Below are positions 14,559 through 22,037 of a DNA stretch of 32,498 nucleotides, piece by piece. The translations under genes were made by a program, and so were the position numbers. The stretch is from Longimicrobiales bacterium (GTDB lineage Bacteria > Gemmatimonadota > Gemmatimonadetes > Longimicrobiales > Gaopeijiaceae). The DNA lies in assembly GCA_028280525.1 (NCBI GenBank), contig JANQLR010000284.1, forward strand, positions 1 to 32,498, read 5' to 3'. The first letter of the stretch is position 1. Every line of letters starts with the position of its first letter. A model generated the notes under the pieces. That model ran no database searches. It had not been told where the DNA came from and saw only the letters and a list, made by a program, of their open reading frames with translations.

Positions 14559-17020
14559 GGAAGGTCGCGGCCCGGAAAGTGCCGCAGGCCCTCGCCGCCC
14601 TGTCCGATCTGCGGATCGTCCCCAGGGAGCTGCGACGCTCGCCCTGGGTGATCCTCCTCACCCTCGCAACGCTCGGTCTGGGGCTCGGCGCGGCGACCGC
14701 CGTCTACAGCGTGATCCGAACCGTTCTGATCGCGCCGCTGCCCTACCCCGAGGCCGATCGGCTCGTCCGGATCCACTCCGTCCGCGGCGGCTCGGAGGGG
14801 CACATGTCGATGCTCGATCTTCAGAGCATCGAGGAGACCAATCTCTTCGTCGACATCGCGGTGCACACCGACGACGGTGGTGGATACACGATGGCGGACG
14901 GCGAGGGTGTGCCCCATCAGGCGTCGGCGATTCTGGCGAGCGCCAACCTCTTCGAGGTGCTGGGCGTCCCGCCGGTTCGCGGCACGACGTGGCCGGAGCT
15001 GTATGATCGCGAGCGCGCCTACGGCATCGTCCTCGGTGACGACCTCTTCCAGAGCCGGTTCGCGGGAGATCCGGAGATGCTGGGGACCACGATCCGGTTG
15101 GACGGGTCCCCCGGGTATGAGATCCACGGGGTGATGGGACCGGACCTCGACTATCCCTATCGCACCGACCTCTATCGCTCCCTCTTCATCACGGACACGA
15201 ACCCCGGCTATACGGATCGCTCCTCGCGCCGGGTACGTGGCCTCGCCCGCCTACGGGCGGGCGTCGCGGTCGAGCAGGCCCAAGCGGCCGTCGATCGCGT
15301 CGCCGATCAGCTGGCGGCCAACGAACCGGCGACCAATCGAGGCGTCTCCTTCCGGCTGATCCCGCTGCGGGACTGGTACGTGGGCGATACCGTCGCGCAC
15401 CTGGTGCTCGCGTCCCTCGGCTCGGTCCTCCTCCTCGCGCTCGCGGTCGCCAACGCCTCCAACCTCCTCTTTGCGCGTGGATTCGCCCGCGAGAACGAGC
15501 TCGCGATGCGCCTCGTCCTCGGGGCGCCGCGATCGCGGATCGTGACGATGCTCGTGCTCGAGGGTGTGGGCATCGCCGCCGCCGCGGCGGCGCTCGGATG
15601 GATCGTCGCCCGGGCCGGCGTCTCGGCGCTGGTGTCGATGGTCCGTCTCGACCTTCCCTCCTGGATGGTGGTCGAGGTGGACGGCGGTGCCCTCGGTGTG
15701 GCACTCCTGGCTGCGTGTCTCGTCGGCGCGATGGCCGCCGCCGTGCCCGCGCTCCGGCTCTCGCGACCCTCCGCACTCCACGCGGCGCGGAGCTCCGCTC
15801 GCGGCGGGCTCGGTCGTTCGCGGGCGCTCAGCGGCGCGCTGGTAAGCGCGGAGGTTGGGCTGGCCGTGGCGGTCCTGACGATCGGGGTCTCCGTGGCCCG
15901 CGGCCTCGACGGCGTGCTGCGCGTCGACCTCGGCTACGACTCGGAGAACGTCCTCGCCTTCAAGGTCAATCTCCCCTGGTACCTGTACGGCGACGACGCG
16001 GACGTCCACACCTTCCATCGCGAGGTGATCGCGGGACTCGAGGCGCTCCCCGGTGCGGTGGCGGCGACCTCGAGCACGAACCTGCCCCTCGCGGTCCCAT
16101 CCCCGACCGACCACGTTCGCTTGCTCTCGGGCTCGATCGACGTCGAGGTGGCGGAGACGGGCGCGCCGACCGCGTGGAGCCTCGTCGACCCCCGACACTT
16201 CGAAGCGATGCGGATCCCGGTTGCGCAGGGACGCGCCTTCCGAGCGACCGATGCTCCCTCTTCGGAGTTCGTGGCGATCGTGACGGAGGACGAGGCGGCC
16301 CGCCTCTGGCCGGGTCAGGACCCGCTGGGGCGCACCGTTCGCGCGGTGGCCGGGGCTCGTTGGCCCTTCCTCGATCGCGAGTTCCGGGTGGTTGGAGTCG
16401 TGCCGGCGGTACGTCACGACCCACGCGGGTCGGCAGTCCCGCACATCTACCTCTCCTCCACGCAGTTCGTCGCCGAGAACACCCACTTCGCGGTGCGATT
16501 CGCTGCGGGTGAGGCGGCGACCCGCGCGAGGGCCGTCGAACGGGTGGTGCAGACCGTCGACCCTCTGCAACCCGTCTGGGATGTCGGCACCCTCGAAGCT
16601 CGGCGCTCGGATCAGGTGTGGCGGGAGCGGATCGTGGGCTCACTCCTGACGGTCTTCTCGGTTTTGGGACTCGGTCTGTCTGCCACGGGCGTCTTCGGCC
16701 TCGTCGCCTTCTCGGTCGCGCAGAGGCGACGTGAGATCGGGCTCGCGTCGGCGCTCGGAGCGGGGCGTCGGCGGATCGTGGTGTCCGAGATGCTGCGGGC
16801 ATGGAGGGTAATCTGGCCGGGGCTCGTGGGTGGCCTGCTCGGGGGGATGGCAATGACCGTCGCAGGCTCGTCCCTGATCCCCACCATGGCGCCCTGGGAC
16901 ATCGTCGTGGCCGGCGGAGCCATCGGACTGCTCGGGATCGTGGCCGCCCTCTCCGCGCTGGGGCCGAGCCTCAGGGCGGCCCGGATCGAGCCGACGGTCG
17001 CGCTGAACGAGCAGGGCTGA
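14555..17020 (+). CDS. ADOP-family permease (MacB-like/FtsX duplicated permease)
   Basis: This 821-residue membrane protein matches the Acidobacterial duplicated orphan permease family. It has an N-terminal MacB-like periplasmic domain after the first membrane segment (VILLTLATLGLGLGAATAVYSV), then an FtsX unit with ENELAMRLVLGAPRSRI. A second periplasmic domain follows, then a second FtsX unit with RRREIGLASALGAGRRRIV. Such proteins lack their own ATPase and are usually found next to PadR regulators; their substrates are unknown. Here it is the last gene of the metal-transport operon, coupled to the binding protein by ATGA. This placement is unusual and suggests export or surface assembly of something used in metal capture, such as a lipoprotein or metallophore. 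That role is inference. Confidence 0.88.
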   Translation: MRKVAARKVPQALAALSDLRIVPRELRRSPWVILLTLATLGLGLGAATAVYSVIRTVLIAPLPYPEADRLVRIHSVRGGSEGHMSMLDLQSIEETNLFVDIAVHTDDGGGYTMADGEGVPHQASAILASANLFEVLGVPPVRGTTWPELYDRERAYGIVLGDDLFQSRFAGDPEMLGTTIRLDGSPGYEIHGVMGPDLDYPYRTDLYRSLFITDTNPGYTDRSSRRVRGLARLRAGVAVEQAQAAVDRVADQLAANEPATNRGVSFRLIPLRDWYVGDTVAHLVLASLGSVLLLALAVANASNLLFARGFARENELAMRLVLGAPRSRIVTMLVLEGVGIAAAAAALGWIVARAGVSALVSMVRLDLPSWMVVEVDGGALGVALLAACLVGAMAAAVPALRLSRPSALHAARSSARGGLGRSRALSGALVSAEVGLAVAVLTIGVSVARGLDGVLRVDLGYDSENVLAFKVNLPWYLYGDDADVHTFHREVIAGLEALPGAVAATSSTNLPLAVPSPTDHVRLLSGSIDVEVAETGAPTAWSLVDPRHFEAMRIPVAQGRAFRATDAPSSEFVAIVTEDEAARLWPGQDPLGRTVRAVAGARWPFLDREFRVVGVVPAVRHDPRGSAVPHIYLSSTQFVAENTHFAVRFAAGEAATRARAVERVVQTVDPLQPVWDVGTLEARRSDQVWRERIVGSLLTVFSVLGLGLSATGVFGLVAFSVAQRRREIGLASALGAGRRRIVVSEMLRAWRVIWPGLVGGLLGGMAMTVAGSSLIPTMAPWDIVVAGGAIGLLGIVAALSALGPSLRAARIEPTVALNEQG

Positions 17021-17114
17021 GTGGGCCGGCGATGCCCTCGGCTCCCTCAGCGCGTCGCTCGCGAAGCCCGGAGCGATCATGAAGGTCGCGTGATGACGGG
17101 ACCATGGTTCCCAG

Positions 17115-18086
17115 CTACCTCTTCAGCCTCTCGTCGAACCAGCGGTCCATCTCGCGCCGCACCTCCGGGAGGTGTTCGATGAGCGCGTGCGATCCGCCCT
17201 CCGCCACGACGAGTCGGAAGGTCCGCCCCAGCCGGGCGAGGTGACCGGCCATCGTCAGGCTTCCGGAGACCGGGACGCGATCGTCGTTCGCGCCGTGGAG
17301 GAGGAGGATATCCGTGGATGCGGAGATCTCCTCGGGCCAGTACATCGGCGAGATGCGGCGGAGCGCCTCGACGGGGTCGTCTTCCCACCCTTCGAGGACG
17401 CCCGGGTAGACGAACTCCTCGAACTCGGCCCGGCGCGCGCTGTTCACCGCGTCGCTCCCTCCTCCGATCAGAACCGCGGCGCGGATCTCGTCCGTGGCGG
17501 CGAGCACCCGGTAGCCGAGCCCCGCTCCGCGCGAGAAGCCCCAGTAGCCGAGGCGGGACGGGTCGGCCCCGTCGAGCGTCTTCGCGAGGGCGAGGAGGTC
17601 GAGGATGTCCTGCCGATCCCCGGAGCCGAGGTTGGGCGTGCCTTCGCTGCCGCCCTCCCCGCGGAGCGCCGATGCGAGAACGATGTAGCCGCGCTCGGCG
17701 AGCCGATACATCTCGAGGATGTCGACGAAGGTGATCCGGCCCCATTCGGCGGTTCCGCCGTGGCCGAAGAGGACGACGGGGAGCGGGCCGTCGGACTCCC
17801 GGGGCGCGAAGGCGTACCCGCGGATCTCCAGACCGTCGCTGAGGTAGCGGATCCGCTTCGCCGTCACGGTCCGGCCCGAGGCGTAGCGCTCCCAGTCCTC
17901 ACGAGGGATGACCGCCTGCATCGCTTCGGCCTGCCACGCGGGGTCCGGCGACTCGTCCATGAAGGCGAGCCACTCGTCGTAGTGGTCGAAGGGGAAGGTG
18001 TACGGTTCCTGCGAGCTCCAGGGAGACTGAGCGGAGACGGGGAACGCGAGGAGGAGGAGGAATGCTGCGCGAAGGGGAGTCGTCAT
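17115..18086 (-). CDS. Secreted alpha/beta hydrolase (dienelactone hydrolase/prolyl oligopeptidase-like)
   Basis: This 323-residue protein has a short signal peptide ([16 protein letters not shown]). Its alpha/beta hydrolase core contains [12 protein letters not shown] (oxyanion region), [14 protein letters not shown] (nucleophile Ser in GFSRG), [16 protein letters not shown] (acid) and [10 protein letters not shown] (catalytic His). The triad is complete. The N-terminal 100 residues lie ahead of the core. It probably cleaves an ester or peptide bond in the periplasm; the substrate is unknown. It is convergent with the ADOP gene and divergent from the S14 gene. Membership in the metal-response set is possible, but no operator-like site was found in the shared 150-base intergenic region. 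Confidence 0.85.
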   Translation of the reverse strand: MTTPLRAAFLLLLAFPVSAQSPWSSQEPYTFPFDHYDEWLAFMDESPDPAWQAEAMQAVIPREDWERYASGRTVTAKRIRYLSDGLEIRGYAFAPRESDGPLPVVLFGHGGTAEWGRITFVDILEMYRLAERGYIVLASALRGEGGSEGTPNLGSGDRQDILDLLALAKTLDGADPSRLGYWGFSRGAGLGYRVLAATDEIRAAVLIGGGSDAVNSARRAEFEEFVYPGVLEGWEDDPVEALRRISPMYWPEEISASTDILLLHGANDDRVPVSGSLTMAGHLARLGRTFRLVVAEGGSHALIEHLPEVRREMDRWFDERLKR

Positions 18087-18169
18087 GCCGTTCGGACGAG
18101 CGCGGCGGGTGGACGGGTTGCCCGGATCCGGAGAGGGTCCCGCGCCCACGACACCGAGTCCTCGACCCG

Positions 18170-18211
18170 TTGATCCACGCCGCGTTTCTGTTAGTTTCGT
18201 AGGCTCAACAG
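18170..18211 (+). promoter_or_regulatory. Weak promoter and imperfect dyad upstream of S14
   Basis: TTGATC at 18170-18175 is 16 bases from TAGTTT at 18192-18197. The -10 overlaps an inverted repeat with CTGTT and AACAG ends (18188-18211). This differs from the TGAKA-N6-TATC motif found elsewhere in the island. The match is weak. Confidence 0.25.
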
Positions 18212-18237
18212 TCGAACCACGGGAGTATCGACGACGT

Positions 18238-18543
18238 ATGGCCAAGAAAGCCAAGATCGAAAAGAACAACAAGCGGATCGCGCTCGCTGCGCGGTTTGCC
18301 GAGAAGCGCGCCGCCCTCGTGGCCGTGGTGAAGGATCCGGAGGCCACGCCCGACGAGAAGCGCGAGGCGATGGCGAAGCTCCGCAAGCTTCCCCGCGACT
18401 CCGCCGCGGTGCGTGTCCGTAACCGGTGCAACTTCACCGGTCGTCCGCGGGCGTACAACCGCGACTTCGGCATGTCCCGGATCGCCTTCCGCGAGATGTC
18501 GCTTCAGGGGCTCATCCCCGGCGTGCGGAAGTCCAGCTGGTAA
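18238..18543 (+). CDS. rpsN: Ribosomal protein S14, long zinc-independent (C-) form
   Basis: This 101-residue small-subunit protein starts [20 protein letters not shown] and ends with [17 protein letters not shown] and [13 protein letters not shown]. The long length and the single cysteine show that it is the C- form, without the four-cysteine zinc site of the short S14 (about 61 residues). It stands alone, outside the spc ribosomal operon where S14 is normally encoded, as expected for an alternative paralogue used in zinc shortage. A strong hairpin terminator follows. The ATG at 18238 has GGGAG about a dozen bases upstream. Regulation by zinc is inferred from the family and from the L28 and transporter neighbours. 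Confidence 0.92.
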   Translation: MAKKAKIEKNNKRIALAARFAEKRAALVAVVKDPEATPDEKREAMAKLRKLPRDSAAVRVRNRCNFTGRPRAYNRDFGMSRIAFREMSLQGLIPGVRKSSW

Positions 18544-18575
18544 GAACCGGCGAGTCGGACACTCCCAGTGCGTTG

Positions 18576-18609
18576 ACGGCGGCTCGATCTTCGGATCGGG
18601 CCGCCGTTT
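18576..18609 (+). terminator. Strong intrinsic terminator with UUCG loop after S14
   Basis: A 14-base stem (18576-18589 with 18594-18607, one G-T wobble) is capped by a TTCG tetraloop and followed by a short T run and GCCGTTT. It lies 33 bases after the S14 stop and may also serve the minus-strand gene ending at 18697. Confidence 0.85.
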
Positions 18610-18696
18610 GCCGTTTCCGGCGTGTGACGTCGCGGGGCCGAGTCGGGTGTCGATGAGCACCGTCCCGGATCGTGGGGGGCGGCGGAAGACCTTCCC

Positions 18697-19167
18697 TCAG
18701 CCGATCTCGACATCCTGAACGCCGGTCTGCGAGCGACGCGTCTCGACCCGACCGCGCATCAGGTCCTTCACCGCCTCCACGCGCGGGATCGCCACGAGGT
18801 GAAGGATCGGCTCGGACCGGTCGGCGGTGTGGAGTCGCAGGTGACCGCGACCCACGAGCCGCAACAGGAAGGGCTTCGCCACGCGGTAGTCGCGGACGCG
18901 GTAGAGCTCGACCTCGTCCAGGTTGCGGCTGAAGACACCCACGTACCGCTTCACCCGTTCGCTGGTCAGCTCGTACCGGGTGGAGTGCGTCATCAGCGCC
19001 CGCTTCCCGACGGCGAAGACGGGGAGCGCCAGCCCGAACCAGACGTAGGCATGCGTCACGGCGGCGACCCCGCCGATGATCCCGCACCAGAGGGCCTGCC
19101 CCGCGAAGTGACCGGCATTCGTCCACTGCGAGGGCCGGCCGACCCAGATCGTCTCCTCGCCGCTCAT
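18697..19167 (-). CDS. Membrane protein with bacterial PH domain (bPH_2/YdbS-like)
   Basis: This 156-residue protein begins EETIWVGRPSQWTNAGHF. It has two hydrophobic segments (about 25-58: LWCGIIGGVAAVTHAYVWFGLALPVFAVG), then a PH-like beta domain (YELTSERVKRYVGVFSRNLDEVELYRVRDYRV, GHLRLHTADRSEPILHLVAI). This is the usual layout of YdbS/DUF304 proteins, whose function is not well defined. Its ATG overlaps the stop of the large upstream gene (ATGA), so the two are translationally coupled and may interact at the inner membrane. Confidence 0.85.
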   Translation of the reverse strand: MSGEETIWVGRPSQWTNAGHFAGQALWCGIIGGVAAVTHAYVWFGLALPVFAVGKRALMTHSTRYELTSERVKRYVGVFSRNLDEVELYRVRDYRVAKPFLLRLVGRGHLRLHTADRSEPILHLVAIPRVEAVKDLMRGRVETRRSQTGVQDVEIG

Positions 19168-21887
19168 CGGTAGATGAGTCCGTCCAGGTCGGGTGGGCCG
19201 GCAGAGACCCCGTCGTACTGGAGGAGGTCGTACAGAACGAGGTCGGCGGGGTCTTCACTCGCGCGGATCTCCCGGTACCGGGCGACCCAGCGCTCCGGGA
19301 GCGACGTCTCCAGAGCCGAGTCCGCCGCACCCGGGGTGAGGAGCCATCGATAGCGGTACGCCAGGACGCCGCCCCCTTCGCTCCGCAGGCACTGCGAAAC
19401 CGTGCCCGCGAAGTGACGGCAGTGCTGCGTCAGCAACCTCGCCATCGCGGGGCGCCGGCGGTCGCGCACCAGTCTGCCGAGCGCCGCCTGCACCGTCAGC
19501 TCGGCGAGGGCGACCGGCATCTCCGGGTTGTCGATCGCGAGCGACAACGCACCGACATCGAGAGTCGGCACGGGTGCGGCCGGACCCGGGTTCGGGGACA
19601 TCCGCCCCTCCGGCGCGCCGAAGTAGATGATCCCCTCGGGGTCGTTGAAGAAGGCCGTCGTGCCGTACGTCGAGGCCGCGGCCTGGAAGAGATCCCAGAT
19701 CGGCCGGTAGGCGTCGGCGAAGGCGTTGCCGCCGAGATCGAACTGGATGCGCGCGTTGCAGATCCAGCCGCCGTCGGGAGCCCAGATCGTCCGGGTACTC
19801 CGGTCGAGGATCCGGTTGTCCTGGACCGTCGTCCACGTCCGATCGATCGCGAGCGTCCGACGCGCCTCGCAGTGCGTCACCGAGAAGTCGGTCAGTCGCG
19901 CCGTGAAGCTCCCGAAGAGGGCGCGGAAGATGTCGCCCAGGCCGCTCATCCGGCAGAAGGCCGCCGCGACGCCCCCCGCCGCGCCGTTGTCCGCGAGCGC
20001 CCCGCAGAACTGACCCATCTCCCCCTCCGCCCCGGGGTCGTTTCGCACCGCGCCCATGTAGCGCTGAAGCAGGTCGTCGACGCCGGCGCACAGCATCAGC
20101 CAGGGCACGACGGTCCGTGGTCCGGCCGGCACCACCCGGTTGGTCGGCTCCTCGCCGCACCTCCACCCGCTGGTGAACTCGAGGAGGTGTGCGCGGTCGT
20201 TCGCCAGACCGACGAGGTGAGCGGCGCGCGGCAGCTGGCGGTCTCCGGTCACGGCGAAGTACCGGTCGACCTCCGCCGTCAGCGCCCGCGCGTTCCCGGC
20301 GCGGGCGAGCGCCTCGGCGACGACGGGCCACTCCGCCTCGAGGTCGGAGGCGCGACGCGCCCGCAGCCGAGAGACCAGGTCCCGCGTGGGCTCGCTCGAG
20401 CGAAAGCGCTCGGCCTCGATCTCCGCCGCGACCCGCGCCCCCTCCAGGAAGGGACTCTCCGCCTGGTCGAGCCGAGCGACCCGCGCCGCGAGCCGATCCA
20501 CGGCGGCGGCTTCGAGCTCGCCGATTCGCCGGTCGAGTCGCGCACCTTCGCGTTCCCAGGCCTCCGGCGAGACGAAGCTCCTCATCTCCTCCCAGCCGAT
20601 CGCGAGCGAACGGGTGCGTCCGGTGGTGGCGGCGTCGGAGGCCGCCCGGCTCTGCCCATCCGCGGCGGCCGCGGCCCGGCGGGCTCGGCGAGCGGCGGCC
20701 GCTCGGGCGGCGCGGGCGGAGGAGCGGGCCTCGCGGACCTCGTCTCTCTCCTCCTCGGCCACCGAGACGATCGCCTCTCCCTGGATGTCCGGCGGCGTCA
20801 CCATCGCCCAGCGCGCCTCGCGCGTGTCCCCCGCGGCGAGGAGCGCGTCCACGTGCGCGGCGAGGATGGCGTCGCCCGAGGCGGACATGACGTTGGCCCG
20901 GATCCGCTCGAAGGACGCGCGATCCGCGGGCCAGAGAAGGAGGTCCCGCTGCGCGTCCTCGATCGTCGAGACGTTCTCCCAGGTCGTGCCCCACGCCGTC
21001 CAGAAGGAGCTCTCGGAGGCGGGGAGTGCGGCGAGTCGGGCCACTTCGTCGTCGAAGGCGGCGCGGGCGGCGTTGATCTGCTCGACCGCGGTCTGAAAGC
21101 GGACCACGTTGCCGCGTCCCAGCGCCCCGTGGATGTGGTCCCACGCCCCCCGCTGCCCGCCCCCTCGCATCGACAGCGGCAGGATCTCACGCCGACACTT
21201 CGTGGCCTTCTCGTCGAAGTTCCTGCGGTCCTTTCGCGAGAGGTCGGCGTACCTCTTCTCCGCCACCGGCTCGAAGCGGCTGTCGGAGAGGAGGACGAGC
21301 GCGGCGATGCGCCGATCGCCGCGCGGCCCCTCGGGGAAGGCCTCCTCGTACTGCCGGAGCCACCGCGCGAAGACGTAGCACCACTGCCGGTCCCCGCGCG
21401 CGCTGCGCCAGGTTCGGGTCGCGCTCTCCTCCCAGTCGCGCATCGCGTCGGCGTAGTCCTCGACGATGCCGCGGGAGCGGCGCTCGTCTCGTGCCAGGTC
21501 GACCGACACGAGCGAGGCGTTGCTCGGGAGCTCCCCGATCAGCCGCTGCTGCGCGGCGTCGAAGTAGAGCTCGCCCCCACGTCCCCGCCCCTGCCGCAGC
21601 ACCATCAGGCCGGTCCCGGGATCGTACTCGCCGAAGAAGTCCCGGTGCTGATTCCGGCCGGTCTCCGCGCGCATCCACACGGTGCCATCCGGATTCCCGC
21701 GCAGATCGAAGTTGATCTCCTGCGCGGCGATCAGGCTCGTGTAGGCGCCGCGGTAGCGGCCGAGGACCGATTCGAGCGGAGCCTGTGCGGCGGTCCCCTC
21801 GGCGAGCGGGAGGAGCACGGCAAGCGTGAGGAGCGCGAGGGGTCGGACACCTCGGTGGCGAGGAGACGGAGAGACGTTCACGGACAT
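19164..21887 (-). CDS. Large secreted protein of unknown function
   Basis: I do not recognise a family for this 907-residue protein. It has a signal peptide (GVRPLALLTLAVLLPLAEGTAAQ). A small N-terminal beta-rich domain follows (about 38-110: LGRYRGAYTSLIAAQEINFDL, GTVWMRAETGRNQHRDFFGEY), which could be a lipocalin- or repeat-like sandwich. The middle is helical and Ala/Arg/Glu-rich, likely coiled coil (EERDEVREARSSARAARAAA). A C-terminal half carries at least eight spaced cysteines (WRCGEE, LMLCAG, QFCGAL, AFCRMS, THCEAR, WICNAR, QHCRHF, SQCLRS), which suggests disulfide bonds. The start is ATG 21887 with GAGG upstream; ATG 21926 is possible. It is divergent from the histidine kinase gene. 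Confidence 0.75.
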   Translation of the reverse strand: MSVNVSPSPRHRGVRPLALLTLAVLLPLAEGTAAQAPLESVLGRYRGAYTSLIAAQEINFDLRGNPDGTVWMRAETGRNQHRDFFGEYDPGTGLMVLRQGRGRGGELYFDAAQQRLIGELPSNASLVSVDLARDERRSRGIVEDYADAMRDWEESATRTWRSARGDRQWCYVFARWLRQYEEAFPEGPRGDRRIAALVLLSDSRFEPVAEKRYADLSRKDRRNFDEKATKCRREILPLSMRGGGQRGAWDHIHGALGRGNVVRFQTAVEQINAARAAFDDEVARLAALPASESSFWTAWGTTWENVSTIEDAQRDLLLWPADRASFERIRANVMSASGDAILAAHVDALLAAGDTREARWAMVTPPDIQGEAIVSVAEEERDEVREARSSARAARAAAARRARRAAAAADGQSRAASDAATTGRTRSLAIGWEEMRSFVSPEAWEREGARLDRRIGELEAAAVDRLAARVARLDQAESPFLEGARVAAEIEAERFRSSEPTRDLVSRLRARRASDLEAEWPVVAEALARAGNARALTAEVDRYFAVTGDRQLPRAAHLVGLANDRAHLLEFTSGWRCGEEPTNRVVPAGPRTVVPWLMLCAGVDDLLQRYMGAVRNDPGAEGEMGQFCGALADNGAAGGVAAAFCRMSGLGDIFRALFGSFTARLTDFSVTHCEARRTLAIDRTWTTVQDNRILDRSTRTIWAPDGGWICNARIQFDLGGNAFADAYRPIWDLFQAAASTYGTTAFFNDPEGIIYFGAPEGRMSPNPGPAAPVPTLDVGALSLAIDNPEMPVALAELTVQAALGRLVRDRRRPAMARLLTQHCRHFAGTVSQCLRSEGGGVLAYRYRWLLTPGAADSALETSLPERWVARYREIRASEDPADLVLYDLLQYDGVSAGPPDLDGLIYR

Positions 21888-21959
21888 CGGCGGCCTCGGA
21901 AGATGCGGGAGGGCTTCACACGGCATCTTCAATGCTCCGATCCGGCTTCGGCGCCGACC

Positions 21960-21977
21960 ATCCCGTATTCGCGGGAT
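21960..21977. promoter_or_regulatory. Perfect 6-6-6 inverted repeat between divergent genes
   Basis: ATCCCG, six bases (TATTCG), CGGGAT form an 18-base perfect dyad. It lies centrally in the 150-base gap between the large secreted protein and the sensor kinase. It could be a regulator site for both; the downstream NarL-type regulator is an obvious candidate, but there is no direct evidence. Confidence 0.4.
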
Positions 21978-22037
21978 ATTGTTCGGGCCGGCGTGCCGGG
22001 CGTACGATCGCACCCCACGCCGCCCCCGCGATGACCG

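Noticed and set aside
18086-18237. A fourth copy of the shared operator before S14
   Set aside because: Neither strand has TGAKA-N6-TATC here; only a different weak dyad is present, so co-regulation of S14 rests on family knowledge alone.
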